Assembly (NCBI RefSeq): GCF_002002725.1
Contig: NZ_MUNW01000087.1
Location: 1 to 62,955, forward strand
Direction: 5' to 3'
Length of the DNA stretch: 62,955 nt
DNA from: Sinorhizobium sp. A49
GTDB taxonomy: Bacteria; Pseudomonadota; Alphaproteobacteria; Rhizobiales; Rhizobiaceae
Shown here in pieces: positions 24,605-34,236 of the stretch; the stretch's first letter is position 1, and each line of letters begins with the position of its first letter. Below the pieces are notes generated by a model. The model searched no databases. It was not told where the DNA came from and saw only the letters and a list, made by a program, of their open reading frames with translations. Both the position numbers and the translations under genes were made by a program.

Positions 24605-25279
24605 ATGAACCTACTCAATACCTTCTTCAATATTCCCGTCCTGATCGACACGTTTCCGCTTCTGCTGTCGGGATTGCTCGTTACGTTGGAGATTGGCGTC
24701 ACCAGCATTATTACCGGTCTCGCCGGCGGCTTGTTCCTGGCCCTGGTCCGGCTTTATGGGCCAGGCCCAATTCCCTTTCTCTCCAAGATTTACATCGACA
24801 TCTTCCGCTCGATCCCGCTTCTGGTGCTGCTGATCATTGTCTACTACGCCCTGCCCTTCGTAGGCATCCGCTTCTCACCCTTCGTTTCTGCGGTCGTGGC
24901 GCTGACACTCGTCTCATCCGCCTATACCGCAGAGATCTTTCGCGCAGGCATCGAAGCGATCCCCCACGGGCAATTCGAAGCCTCTCAGGCGCTCGGCCTC
25001 TCCAGCCGGCATATGATGGTCGATGTGATCCTGCCGCAAGCTATCAGGATCGTCATTCCACCGCTGACCAACAATTGCATCAACGTCCTGAAAGATACGG
25101 CCCTAGCCTCCGTGGTCGCCATGCCTGACCTCCTTAAACAGGCAACCCAGGCGCAGGCATTGGCTGCTAACCCCACGCCACTGATCGGCGCAGCGCTGAT
25201 TTATGTCGCCTTGCTCTGGCCGCTGGTCGCCATCGTCGCGCGGCTGGAAAAACACTTCGGCAAGGACAAACGCCCATGA
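24605..25279 (+). CDS. Amino-acid ABC transporter permease
   Basis: 224 residues, about five membrane segments. [18 protein letters not shown] at the start and the ATPase-contact loop [20 protein letters not shown] are family hallmarks. Only one permease gene is present in this operon, so a homodimeric channel is likely. Its stop overlaps the next start (ATGA at 25276-25279). Confidence 0.88.
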   Translation: MNLLNTFFNIPVLIDTFPLLLSGLLVTLEIGVTSIITGLAGGLFLALVRLYGPGPIPFLSKIYIDIFRSIPLLVLLIIVYYALPFVGIRFSPFVSAVVALTLVSSAYTAEIFRAGIEAIPHGQFEASQALGLSSRHMMVDVILPQAIRIVIPPLTNNCINVLKDTALASVVAMPDLLKQATQAQALAANPTPLIGAALIYVALLWPLVAIVARLEKHFGKDKRP

Positions 25280-26013
25280 CGCCCCTCATCAAAATCAGCA
25301 ACCTCAAAAAAGCATATGGCATCTTCACCGTCCTGCACGGCATTGATCTCGATATTGCAGAAGGCGAAGTTGTGTGCGTGATTGGCCCGTCCGGATCTGG
25401 CAAATCGACTCTGATCCGCTGCATCAACCGATTGGAGAGTTTTTCCGACGAGAGCAGTATCGTCGTGGATGGCGTTGTCGTAGGCCCGGGCGAGGCGCTG
25501 GCAAAGGTGCGCGCCGAAGTCGGTATGGTTTTCCAATCGTTCAATCTGTTTCCGCATCTGACGGTGCTGAAAAACGTCATGCTGGCGCCGATGCGGGTGC
25601 GCGGCACGAAGCCGGCTGAAGCCGAGCGCAAGGCCCGAGAATTGCTCGCCCGTGTCGGCATCGCGGAGCAGGCGGAAAAGTACCCCGGCAAGCTTTCCGG
25701 CGGCCAGCAACAGCGCGTCGCGATCGCCCGCGCATTGGCGATGGAACCCAAGGTCATGCTTTTCGACGAGCCGACCTCGTCGCTCGATCCTGAGATGGTC
25801 GGCGAAGTGCTGGACGTGATGAAATCGCTTGCAGGCACTGGCGTTACGATGGTCGTCGTCACCCACGAAATGGGCTTTGCCCGTCAGGTGGCCGATCGCG
25901 TCATCTTCATGGACGGCGGCCGCATCATCGAGCAGAACACGCCCTCAAAAATCTTTGACAATCCCAAGGAAGAACGGACGCGTAGCTTCCTGCGCTCAGT
26001 TCTCGATCACTGA
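25276..26013 (+). CDS. Amino-acid ABC transporter ATP-binding protein
   Basis: 245 residues with Walker [11 protein letters not shown]-loop [10 protein letters not shown], signature [16 protein letters not shown], Walker [10 protein letters not shown] and H-loop VVVTHEM. GlnQ/HisP family. Translationally coupled to the permease and followed after 26 bases by the aminotransferase gene. Confidence 0.9.
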   Translation: MTPLIKISNLKKAYGIFTVLHGIDLDIAEGEVVCVIGPSGSGKSTLIRCINRLESFSDESSIVVDGVVVGPGEALAKVRAEVGMVFQSFNLFPHLTVLKNVMLAPMRVRGTKPAEAERKARELLARVGIAEQAEKYPGKLSGGQQQRVAIARALAMEPKVMLFDEPTSSLDPEMVGEVLDVMKSLAGTGVTMVVVTHEMGFARQVADRVIFMDGGRIIEQNTPSKIFDNPKEERTRSFLRSVLDH

Positions 26014-26039
26014 TAGCAACATTGGGTCTGGAGGACCAC

Positions 26040-27320
26040 ATGCCGAACCGAAATACATCCGCAAAAGGCGAACTGCACCTCGATTTCGTCCGCAGCCAGT
26101 TTCCCGGCCTGTCCCATGGCTGGACATTTTTCGACAATGCCGGCGGGTCGCAGATCCTGAAGCGGGCCGTCGATCGGATTAATACCTTCCTCTACGACAA
26201 GAACGTCCAGATCGGAGGGAGCTACGAGGTTTCGCAGGCGGCGGCAAAGGCACTCTACGAGGCGCGCACCGCGGCCATGCATCTAGTACACGCCTCAAGA
26301 CCGGAAGAAATCGTCTTCGGCAACTCGACGACGGCGCTCTTGCAGAATCTCGCCCGTGCCATGACGAGCCAGCTTGAGCCTGGCGACGAAATCGTCATCA
26401 CCATCGCCGATCACGAATCCAATATCGGCCCGTGGGACCGGCTGCGCAACGCCGGCATAGTTATCAAGACCTGGCCGCTCAACAAGGACACGTATACGCT
26501 CGACCTTGCCGATCTCGAACCGCTGATGTCGACCCGCACCAAGCTCGTCTGCGTCACCCATGTCTCCAATATTCTCGGCTCGATCAATCCGGTGCGCGAG
26601 ATCGCCGATTTCGTGCATGCAAGGGGCGCGCGCATCTGTGTCGATGCTGTCGCCTATGCGCCGCATCGCGCGGTCGACGTCCAGGCTTTGGATGTCGATT
26701 ATTACGTCTTCAGCCTCTACAAGACCTATGGCCCGCACTATGCGCTGATGTACGGGAAATACGACCACCTGCTGGAGCTGGATACGCTCTATCATTACTT
26801 TTACGGCAAGGACAAAGTGCCTGGCAAACTGGAACCCGGCAACCCGAACTACGAGCTTGCCTATGCCACCTGCGGCATTGTCGACTACCTGATCGAAATC
26901 GGTGAAATGGCCGGCGAATTCGGTTCCACCCGCGAAAAAATCGTCGCGGCTTATGGCGCGATCACGGCGCAGGAAAACGCACTTGTCGACAGGCTGCTGA
27001 CCTATCTGCGTGGTCGCAACGACTGCCGTATTATCGGCCACAGCGCCAACAGGGACGGTACTCGCATCCCAACGATTAGCTTTGTCTTCGATGGCCGGGA
27101 TTCGGCGGAAATCTGCAAGGCGATGGACGATCACCGGATCGCGATCCGGTTCGGTGACTTTCACTCCCGGCGGTTGGCGGAGTATCTCGATCTTACTCAA
27201 AACAACGGAATGGTTCGGGTTTCGATGGTCCACTACAACACGATCGAGGAAATCGACCGGATGACGAAGGCGCTGGATATGATCCTCGGATCGCCCGCCG
27301 GCCCTGCAACCGCCGCCTGA
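26040..27320 (+). CDS. Class V aminotransferase / cysteine desulfurase-like PLP enzyme
   Basis: 426 residues from ATG 26040, with GGAGGA eight bases upstream. Fold-type I PLP motifs: TFFDNAGGSQIL near the N-terminus, FGNSTTALLQNLARAM, VDAVAYAPHRAVDVQALDVD with the cofactor Asp, and the Schiff-base Lys in VFSLYKTYGPH. Related to the SufS/isopenicillin-epimerase branch. Genes upstream encode an importer and the next gene encodes a hydantoinase, so it probably transforms an imported amino compound rather than supplying sulfur. Confidence 0.8.
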   Translation: MPNRNTSAKGELHLDFVRSQFPGLSHGWTFFDNAGGSQILKRAVDRINTFLYDKNVQIGGSYEVSQAAAKALYEARTAAMHLVHASRPEEIVFGNSTTALLQNLARAMTSQLEPGDEIVITIADHESNIGPWDRLRNAGIVIKTWPLNKDTYTLDLADLEPLMSTRTKLVCVTHVSNILGSINPVREIADFVHARGARICVDAVAYAPHRAVDVQALDVDYYVFSLYKTYGPHYALMYGKYDHLLELDTLYHYFYGKDKVPGKLEPGNPNYELAYATCGIVDYLIEIGEMAGEFGSTREKIVAAYGAITAQENALVDRLLTYLRGRNDCRIIGHSANRDGTRIPTISFVFDGRDSAEICKAMDDHRIAIRFGDFHSRRLAEYLDLTQNNGMVRVSMVHYNTIEEIDRMTKALDMILGSPAGPATAA

Positions 27321-27337
27321 TAACCGGAAGAGCCAAC

Positions 27338-28738
27338 ATGTCCTTCGACACGATCATCCGTAACGGCACCGTCGTCACCGCCAGCGATACATTCCGTTGC
27401 GATGTCGGTATTCGCAATGGCCGCATCACGGCAATGGCCGATACCCTTGATGATGCCCTGGAAATCATCGACGCCAGCGGCCTTTATGTGATGCCGGGCG
27501 GCATCGACAGTCATGTGCACTTGGCCCAACCGTCTGGCGATGGAATCGTCATGGCCGATGATTTCGCCAGCGGCACGCTCTCCGCAGCCTTTGGCGGCAA
27601 TACAACGGTCATGCCATTCTGCCTGCAGGAAAAAGGTTCGACACTGCGGGAAGCACTCAAGGCCTACCACGCCAAAGCGGAAGGCGAATGTTTTGTCGAT
27701 ATCAGCTTCCACATCATCGTGACAGACCTGACAGGCCGTGTGCTCGGGCAGGAACCGCCTGCTCTTGTGGCGGATGGATACACGTCGATCAAAGTTTTCA
27801 TGACCTATGAGAACCTGCGCCTGCGCGACGATGAAATCCTTTCGACGCTCGACAGCGCCAGGACGTCCGGCGCGCTGGTCATGGTTCACTGCGAAAACGA
27901 GGACGCGATCCGTTTTCTGATCGGCCGTCACGAAGCAAATGGCGAGCTTGCTCCAAAGTATCATGCGACAAGCCGCCCGGTTGCTGCCGAGCGCGAAGCC
28001 ACGCATCGGGCTCTTTCGTTGGCGGAGATCGTAGATACGTCGATCGTCATCGTTCATGTCTCGAACCGAGAGGCGATGGAGGAAATCCAGCGAGCAAGGG
28101 CACGAGGCGGCAAGGTGGCCGGCGAAACTTGCCCGCAATACTTGATGCTCACCGCCAACGATCTCGACGCTACGGAATTGGAAGGCGCGAAATTCGTCTG
28201 CTCGCCGCCGCCGCGTGACGAGAAAAGCCAGATTGCCTGCTGGGAGGGCCTGCAGAACGGTACATTCGACCTGTTCCCCTCCGACCATTGCCCCTTTCGC
28301 TACGACGATGACCAGGGCAAGCTCAACGAAAAGGGCAAGCGGAACTTCCGTTGGATACCGAATGGCATTCCGGGCGTCGAAACACGGCTGCCGATCCTAT
28401 TTTCGGAAGGCGTAGGTAAGGGCCGCATAGACCTCAACCGATTCGTCGCCTTGTCCTCCACCAACCATGCCAAGCTTTATGGCCTCTATCCACGCAAGGG
28501 CACGATCGCCATAGGGTCCGATGCTGACATCGCGCTCTGGGATCCGATGAAATCCGTCGTCATCAGCAATGATATCTTGCATCACGGCGCCGACTACACG
28601 CCGTATGAAGGGCTTGAGGTGACAGGCTGGCCGGTGCGGGTGATCGTGCGGGGAAAGACAGTGACCGATGGAGATGCGTTAGTCGCCACCAAGGGCTTGG
28701 GCAATTATCTGGCACGAACCCGTTCGACATCGTTCTAG
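27338..28738 (+). CDS. Dihydropyrimidinase / D-hydantoinase family amidohydrolase
   Basis: 466 residues, the usual family length. Zinc-binding elements: DSHVHL, the carboxylated Lys in GYTSIKVFMTYEN, His in VHCENEDA and IVHVSN, and Asp in PSDHCPF. The family opens hydantoin, dihydropyrimidine or related cyclic amides to N-carbamoyl products. It ends an operon with a dedicated importer, so an imported cyclic ureide is a reasonable substrate. Confidence 0.88.
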   Translation: MSFDTIIRNGTVVTASDTFRCDVGIRNGRITAMADTLDDALEIIDASGLYVMPGGIDSHVHLAQPSGDGIVMADDFASGTLSAAFGGNTTVMPFCLQEKGSTLREALKAYHAKAEGECFVDISFHIIVTDLTGRVLGQEPPALVADGYTSIKVFMTYENLRLRDDEILSTLDSARTSGALVMVHCENEDAIRFLIGRHEANGELAPKYHATSRPVAAEREATHRALSLAEIVDTSIVIVHVSNREAMEEIQRARARGGKVAGETCPQYLMLTANDLDATELEGAKFVCSPPPRDEKSQIACWEGLQNGTFDLFPSDHCPFRYDDDQGKLNEKGKRNFRWIPNGIPGVETRLPILFSEGVGKGRIDLNRFVALSSTNHAKLYGLYPRKGTIAIGSDADIALWDPMKSVVISNDILHHGADYTPYEGLEVTGWPVRVIVRGKTVTDGDALVATKGLGNYLARTRSTSF

Positions 28739-29234
28739 ATGCGGCTCGAAATCGCCAAGTTTCACCGTGCGGTCGGCGCCATCATCATCTACGTCATCCC
28801 CAATCAGGTATAGGAAACAACCTTGGCAGACCGGATTGAGGAAATAGGGCCGCATCAATCAGCCGTGCACTCCACGCGAACTTTACGAGACCCTGCTCAC
28901 CGCCCAATTCATCTGAGATCCCAAGATAAACATTCCGGCCCACAAACGAATTGGCGATTGCCTGCGTGATCTGTCAGGTTACGGTTATCGGAAGATGCCG
29001 TTAAAGAGCGACGCAGGCTGGTGCGCTGCTGTGGAATGGCTGTTACCTGAGGTTACTAGGCGGCACCATCAATTCTGCGTGCAGTTCTAAAGTCAGTATA
29101 CCGGCGGACAACAGGTTCGGCATCAAAGACGGTGAGTATTGAGATCGACAATGCCCACTTGTCGCTGTTCGATGCAGCTCGAGCCGCCGTCAGAGCTTCG
29201 GCCTGAGAACTTTCGCTTGCTCCGCTGTAAGGCT
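28739..29234. other. Gene-poor stretch with a possible decayed coding segment
   Basis: About 500 bases with no intact gene. On the minus strand around 28800-28960 one frame reads without interruption NSFVGRNVYLGISDELGG, VKFAWSARLIDAALFPQSGL, then PIPDWG and a stop. It looks protein-like but I cannot assign a family. Nothing else stands out. Confidence 0.3.
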
Positions 29235-29942
29235 TCAGATGCTAAGATTGCTGACGTCACTTGAGATCAGCGCCTTGAGCACGCCCTGGCGGGTGTGCTC
29301 GCTATGCTCGACCATCGCCGCGCGCGCTTTCTCGCTGTCTCTCAGGCGCAGCACGCCAACAATGTGCCGATGATCGTCGTTCGTTTCAGGGTTCACGTCC
29401 CGGCTGCGAGCCCCCAGGTAAAAAAGCCGCGCGCATTCGTCTAGAAGCGTCGATATCATCGCAACGAGCCTTGGATTGGTTGAGCCCCGCGCGATGGCCA
29501 TGTGGAATTGCCCGTTCGTTTTAACGAAAGAATGGATGGTCGGCCCCTCCGACGGCTCGTAGCGTGCGTTTGCGAGCATATCGAGATGATCAAGATCGTC
29601 GGCACCGAGATTGAGCGCAGCCATGGCAGCCGCAGTTCCCTCGGCCATTGCCCTGATGGCAAAAAGGTCGTTGATGTCTTTCACTGTGACAGGCGTGACC
29701 CGGTAACCGCGGCGAGGAAAGGCTTCGATCAACCCCTCCGCCGCCATCCTGCCCAGCGCTTCCCGCACCGGCGTCTTGCTCATCGCCAGTCGCTCGGCCA
29801 ACTCGAGTTCGGAAAACTCTGCTCCTGGCCGCAGTACACCCATGAGGATCTGTTCGCGCACGGATGCGTAGGCCGTCTCCGTCAGAGACTGCTTGCGGGT
29901 TTTGCCGGTCGCACCGTCGGTATCTGCCAATGTTACCTGCAC
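29235..29942 (-). CDS. FCD-type GntR transcriptional regulator
   Basis: 235 residues. Winged HTH: TAYASVREQILMGVLRPGAE, LAERLAMSKTPVREALGRM, FPRRGYRV. FCD domain with the conserved FHMAIARGSTNPRLV and a late HRHIVGVLRLRD (written here as DDHRHIVGV). Divergent from the racemase gene at 30116, with a strong palindrome in between. It probably represses the long catabolic operon that starts there. Confidence 0.88.
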   Translation of the reverse strand: MQVTLADTDGATGKTRKQSLTETAYASVREQILMGVLRPGAEFSELELAERLAMSKTPVREALGRMAAEGLIEAFPRRGYRVTPVTVKDINDLFAIRAMAEGTAAAMAALNLGADDLDHLDMLANARYEPSEGPTIHSFVKTNGQFHMAIARGSTNPRLVAMISTLLDECARLFYLGARSRDVNPETNDDHRHIVGVLRLRDSEKARAAMVEHSEHTRQGVLKALISSDVSNLSI

Positions 29943-30048
29943 ATTCGTTTCCTATGCGGTTCTGCGGCAACGCATTCCTGCGGCGCCCGTTGATTTTCTG
30001 TTGTGGTCGATGTTCGGCAAACAATCAATCACATCGGCCTTTGACATG

Positions 30049-30079
30049 GAATATTTTGTAGTATACTACGTGAAATATT
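30049..30079. promoter_or_regulatory. Palindromic operator in front of the racemase operon
   Basis: A perfect GTAGTATACTAC core lies at 30058-30069, with outer AATATTT and AAATATT half-sites, making an extended AT-rich dyad. GTATAC-centred dyads are typical for FCD-type GntR proteins. It lies about 37 bases before the GTG start of the racemase and about 107 bases from the regulator start. Confidence 0.65.
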
Positions 30080-30115
30080 AAATCGGCCGATCAATTTTCG
30101 GCCCCTGGAGGCCGC

Positions 30116-30775
30116 GTGAGCGACATTCTCGTTATCAATCCGAACAGTTCGGCAGCAGTCACGCGGTCCATGGAGGCCTGCCTCGAACCGTTCTTCGGCC
30201 AGTGTCACTCCATACGCTGTATCGAGCTTTCCAAGTCTCCGCCGGGCATCGAAACCGACGCGCATGTTGCTGAAGTCATTCCGCATCTCGTTGAAGCTGT
30301 GCGCGATGCGACAGCTGATGCGATCGTCGTAAGCTGTTTCTCCGATCCGGGCATAGATGTGGTGCGTGCTGCAGGTCATGTGCCCGTGACCGGGATTGCG
30401 GAGGCAGCTTACCTCGCCGCTCTTGGCCTGGGAAATCGCTTCGGGATCGTTTCCCTTGGCCCGTCTTCGGTCACGAGGCATCTCCGTTATCTCGAAAAAC
30501 TCAAGCTGGATGCGCGCCTTGCCGGAGACCGCTCCATCGACACGACCATCGTCGAGCTCGTCGCAACCGATGTCGTCGAGCGCGTATCCTCGATCGCTCG
30601 GCAACTGCGCGACAAGGATGGCGCCGACGTCATCATTCTCGGCTGTGCCGGTCTTGGCTCGTACCGCGGGGCGTTGCAGGACAGTCTCGGCCTGCCGGTG
30701 ATCGATCCGGTCCAGGCGGGCGTCGCGCTTGCCTGCACCCATGCAGATCTCCGTTATATCGGGAGGGCCCGATAG
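30116..30775 (+). CDS. Asp/Glu/hydantoin racemase family protein
   Basis: 219 residues starting at GTG 30116, with CTGGAGG upstream. Family motif INPNSSAAVTRSM at the N-terminus. The two catalytic Cys are in VSCFSDPG (about residue 75) and ILGCAGLG (about 180), both conserved. The spacing fits hydantoin racemase (HyuA-type) or aspartate racemase relatives. First gene of the 30.1-42.8 kb run, and its stop overlaps the next start by one base. Confidence 0.85.
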   Translation: MSDILVINPNSSAAVTRSMEACLEPFFGQCHSIRCIELSKSPPGIETDAHVAEVIPHLVEAVRDATADAIVVSCFSDPGIDVVRAAGHVPVTGIAEAAYLAALGLGNRFGIVSLGPSSVTRHLRYLEKLKLDARLAGDRSIDTTIVELVATDVVERVSSIARQLRDKDGADVIILGCAGLGSYRGALQDSLGLPVIDPVQAGVALACTHADLRYIGRAR

Positions 30776-32151
30776 TGCTGGACCTTATCGTCCGCGGCCG
30801 TATCGTTACGCCGGAAGGTATCATCGAGAACGGATGGGTTGCCGTCAGCGATGGCCGCATCGAGGCTGTCGGCACTGGCCAAGCGCCTGACGCTGCCCAA
30901 ATCCATGATGCAGGCCAAAGCTATGTGATGCCCGGGGTGGTCGATGGGCAAACCCATGCAGGCAGTTATCTAGGACTGTCGGGCATCGAGCCGACCACCC
31001 GCTCTGCAATTGCCGGCGGCGTCACGACGATCGTCGACATGCCATATGACAATCCAGAGCCCTTGAGCACGCCAACACATCTGGCGGCCAAAGTCGAGGC
31101 GATAGGTCGGTACGCTCATACAGATGTCGCTCTATACGCCACCGTCATGCCAAGCCAGCCGATCGATGACATCAAGGCGCTCGCGGACAGTGGCGTGGTC
31201 GCTTTCAAGATCTCGGCATTCGAAAGCAGCCCAACACGGTTCCCGCGCATCGACGCCGGGCTCACGCTCGATCTCCTGGACGCTCTTGCCACTACAGACT
31301 TGCCGGTTGGCCTCCACAACGAAGACCAGGAGATTGTCCGGTCCCGGATCGGGCGTGCGCGTGGTGGTGGTCAAGACGGTATAGCGGTTCATTCCCAGAG
31401 CCGGCCGCCCGCTGCCGAACTTGCATCGACGGCACATTTCCTCGAGCTTGCAGCCACGGTGGGCGCCCATGCCCATATCGTGCATATTAGCCTGCCACGT
31501 GGGTTCCGGCTGGTCGAAAACTATCGCCGTGACGGTTTCCGGGCCACTGGCGAAACCTGCGTGCATTATTTCTGGTTCGACCCGGAGCGCGACGGCGCGG
31601 AACTCGGCGCACGCATGAAGGTCAATCCACCAATCCGGCCAGGAATGAAAGACGCGCTATGGAGCGAGGTCCTGTCTGGCCGTGTCGCCTTCGTCAGCTC
31701 CGACCACTCAAGCTGGCCGATCGACAACAAGTTCACCGACTCCATCTTTGATGCGGGAGCTGGCGTTCCCGGGATGGAAACGCTCCTGCCAGCCTTCTAC
31801 ACCGTTGCCAAGGCGAAGGGTGCAGACGCGATCCGGCTGACGGTCGAGCAGCTCTGCGAGCGGCCTGCCCGGTTCTTCGGTCTTTCGCCGCGCAAGGGCG
31901 CGATCGTTGCCGGCGCCGATGCAGACCTTACCATCTTCGAGGAGGCCGATGTCGTCTGGGATGCTGGAAAAGCCGAGGACGGACTGCGGTGGAGCCCCTA
32001 TGACGGCCGCCGGTTCGCCGGCCGAGTCGCCGGAACCTTTCTTGCCGGACGACTTGCTTACGACGGCACGCGCGTCCTCAATCGACCGGGGGACGGGCGT
32101 TATGCCGAGCGCGGCCCCAGCAGCTGGTTTACGGGAGAAACGGACCAATGA
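30775..32151 (+). CDS. Dihydroorotase/allantoinase-like amidohydrolase with altered metal motif
   Basis: 458 residues from GTG 30775. Cyclic amidohydrolase fold: the carboxylated Lys in VVAFKISAFES, His in GLHNEDQE and IVHISLPRG, Asp in VSSDHSSWP. The usual DxHxH reads DGQTH, so the first metal-binding His is Gln. The rest is well conserved, so activity with one metal or altered coordination is possible. Coupled to the racemase upstream and the VOC gene downstream (ATGA overlap). Confidence 0.82.
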   Translation: MLDLIVRGRIVTPEGIIENGWVAVSDGRIEAVGTGQAPDAAQIHDAGQSYVMPGVVDGQTHAGSYLGLSGIEPTTRSAIAGGVTTIVDMPYDNPEPLSTPTHLAAKVEAIGRYAHTDVALYATVMPSQPIDDIKALADSGVVAFKISAFESSPTRFPRIDAGLTLDLLDALATTDLPVGLHNEDQEIVRSRIGRARGGGQDGIAVHSQSRPPAAELASTAHFLELAATVGAHAHIVHISLPRGFRLVENYRRDGFRATGETCVHYFWFDPERDGAELGARMKVNPPIRPGMKDALWSEVLSGRVAFVSSDHSSWPIDNKFTDSIFDAGAGVPGMETLLPAFYTVAKAKGADAIRLTVEQLCERPARFFGLSPRKGAIVAGADADLTIFEEADVVWDAGKAEDGLRWSPYDGRRFAGRVAGTFLAGRLAYDGTRVLNRPGDGRYAERGPSSWFTGETDQ

Positions 32152-32546
32152 ACACTGCAGATGCCGCCCGCCCCGATAGCGGAGAAGTCGAAAAGGCCAT
32201 AACCTTTCTTTACTACAAGGACCTGCCGAAGGCCTTTGCCTTTTATACCGAGGTCATGGGCTTCCCGCTGGAGATCGACCAGGGCTGGTCGAAGATTTTG
32301 CGGATTGCCGAAAACGCCTATGTCGGGCTCGTGGACGAAACGCGCGGCATGCACCGGGCCCATCCGGTGAAGCCGGTGCAGCTGTGCATCCGCGTGCCCA
32401 CTGTTGACAAGTGGCACGCCTATCTCACCGGCCACCAAGTTTCTGGCCTGACGGAACCGCGCGACAGCACGTCGCTCGGTATTCGCGCCTTCGTCCTTGA
32501 CGATACGGAAGGTTACCAGATCGAGGTCCAGTCCGTACTTCGATAA
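32148..32546 (+). CDS. VOC family (glyoxalase-like) protein
   Basis: 132 residues. TFLYYKDLPKAFAFYTEVMG is the classic first beta-alpha unit, and FVLDDTEGYQIEVQSV the last strand with the Glu ligand. ATG overlaps the upstream stop. It may act as an isomerase, lyase or dioxygenase on a pathway intermediate; the sequence does not decide. Confidence 0.8.
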   Translation: MNTADAARPDSGEVEKAITFLYYKDLPKAFAFYTEVMGFPLEIDQGWSKILRIAENAYVGLVDETRGMHRAHPVKPVQLCIRVPTVDKWHAYLTGHQVSGLTEPRDSTSLGIRAFVLDDTEGYQIEVQSVLR

Positions 32547-32592
32547 CCGCTCCGCACGCTTCTCATCACCAAACCAAAAAAAGGGGAACACG

Positions 32593-34161
32593 ATGATGAA
32601 TCTACGCATGATAGCCACTAAGGGCACCCTGTTCGCAGGCGCGCTCCTTCTATCCTCCACCGCTTTGAGCGGTCTGGTCGACGCCAAGTCGTTGACGGTC
32701 GGGCTCACCTCCGACGCGGTGAACCTCGATCCTCAGGCAGGCGAGGAACTGTCGAGCAACATCCTTTTCTATCACATCTACGACCCGCTCGTCCGCCGCA
32801 ACGCGGATCTCTCGTTCGGTCCGGGTCTTGCCGAAAGCTGGGAGCTTACGGACGACACGACCTGGGTCTTCAAGCTGCGCAAGGGCGTGAAATTCCACAA
32901 CGGCCAGGAATTCAAGGCCTCCGACGTGGTATTCACCCTGGATCGTCTGAAAAAGTCGCTGATGGCCAATCTCGGCGCCAACATCTCCTCGTTCAACGCG
33001 ATCGATGAATACACGGTCGAGATCAAGACACCCCGCCCCTATGCGGTTTTGCCTAACGACCTTGCCGCCGTACTCATTCTTAACGAGAAGTACGTCAAGG
33101 AAGCCGGCGACGAGACAGCCGACTTGAAGCCGATCGGCACGGGACCCTACAAGCTCGTTGAATGGGTCAAGGAAGATCACATCGCGCTGGAGTCCAACAA
33201 GGACTACTATGCCGGACCCGCCAAGCTCGACTCCGTCACCTTCCGACCGATTACCAACGGCGCAACCCGCACGGCCGCGCTCCTGACGGGCGAAGTCGAT
33301 GTCATCCAGGATCTCAATGTACGCGACGTCGACCGCGTAAAGGCCGATGACCGCTACAAGGTTCTCTCCCAGCCGAGCCTGCTCAATGTGGTCCTGTCGA
33401 TCGACCAGCGCGAAAAGAGCCCGACGATCGACCTCGACAAGAATCCTATGGTCGATCACCGCGTACGCGAAGCGATGGTTCGCGCCATCGATGTCGGCGC
33501 CATCAACAAGATCATCATGAACGGGCTTTCCACGCATTCGGAGCAGTATGTGCCAGCCTCCCATACCGGCTATCTGGACGGGGCAAGCTTCCGCGACATG
33601 TATCCGTTCGATGTGGAAAAGGCGACGGTGCTGATGGCGGAAGCCGGCTATGCAGACGGCTTCACCGTAACGCTCGATGCCACCAACAACCGCTACGTCA
33701 ACGATCAGCAGATCGTACAGGCGTTGGCCAGCATGCTCGGCAAGATCAAGATCAATCTGAAGCTCAACCTGATGCCGAAATCGAATTTCTTCGGATACAT
33801 CCGGGTTCCGAGCGACAAGTCGAGCCTCATCATGAGCGGCTGGGACGTGCCATCGGGCGACGGCGGCTCGATGTACAGCGTCATGTTCTACACGCGCGAC
33901 AAGAAGGAAGGCTACGGCCAGGTCAATCGCGGCAGCTACTCCAATCCGGAAGTGGATGCTCTCATCGACAAGGCAGACGCTACCGCCAAGCTCGATGAGC
34001 GTGACAAGTATCTGCAGGACGTGACCAAGATCCTGATGGCGGATATTCCGATGATCCCGATCCACTACGAACAGGACCTCTACGCGGCCAAGACCAACGT
34101 CGATATCACCCCGCGGGCCGATAAGTTCCTGTGGGCCTACGATATCGACGTGAAAGAATAG
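32593..34161 (+). CDS. Periplasmic peptide/opine-type binding protein (SBP family 5, DppA-like)
   Basis: 522 residues from ATG 32593, preceded by AAGGGGAACACG. Signal peptide MMNLRMIATKGTLFAGALLL to about residue 33 (VDAKS). Family 5 signatures: LAESWELTDDTTWVFKLRKG, VKFHNGQEFKASDVVFTL. Binding protein for the permeases and ATPases at 34237-38109. Family members bind peptides, opines, nickel or glycosides. Confidence 0.9.
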   Translation: MMNLRMIATKGTLFAGALLLSSTALSGLVDAKSLTVGLTSDAVNLDPQAGEELSSNILFYHIYDPLVRRNADLSFGPGLAESWELTDDTTWVFKLRKGVKFHNGQEFKASDVVFTLDRLKKSLMANLGANISSFNAIDEYTVEIKTPRPYAVLPNDLAAVLILNEKYVKEAGDETADLKPIGTGPYKLVEWVKEDHIALESNKDYYAGPAKLDSVTFRPITNGATRTAALLTGEVDVIQDLNVRDVDRVKADDRYKVLSQPSLLNVVLSIDQREKSPTIDLDKNPMVDHRVREAMVRAIDVGAINKIIMNGLSTHSEQYVPASHTGYLDGASFRDMYPFDVEKATVLMAEAGYADGFTVTLDATNNRYVNDQQIVQALASMLGKIKINLKLNLMPKSNFFGYIRVPSDKSSLIMSGWDVPSGDGGSMYSVMFYTRDKKEGYGQVNRGSYSNPEVDALIDKADATAKLDERDKYLQDVTKILMADIPMIPIHYEQDLYAAKTNVDITPRADKFLWAYDIDVKE

Positions 34162-34177
34162 TACCGTAAATCCGCAA

Positions 34178-34206
34178 GGGTGCCGGGTTGACGCGGCACC
34201 CATTTT
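34178..34206 (+). terminator. Hairpin with T-run after the binding-protein gene
   Basis: GGGTGCCG (34178-34185) and CGGCACCC (34194-34201) form an 8-bp GC stem followed by ATTTTT. This is a good intrinsic-terminator shape inside the operon, so it probably causes partial termination and lowers permease and ATPase expression relative to the binding protein. Confidence 0.7.
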
Positions 34207-34236
34207 TCCAGTCACGAACCTGACGGATCCTCGACC

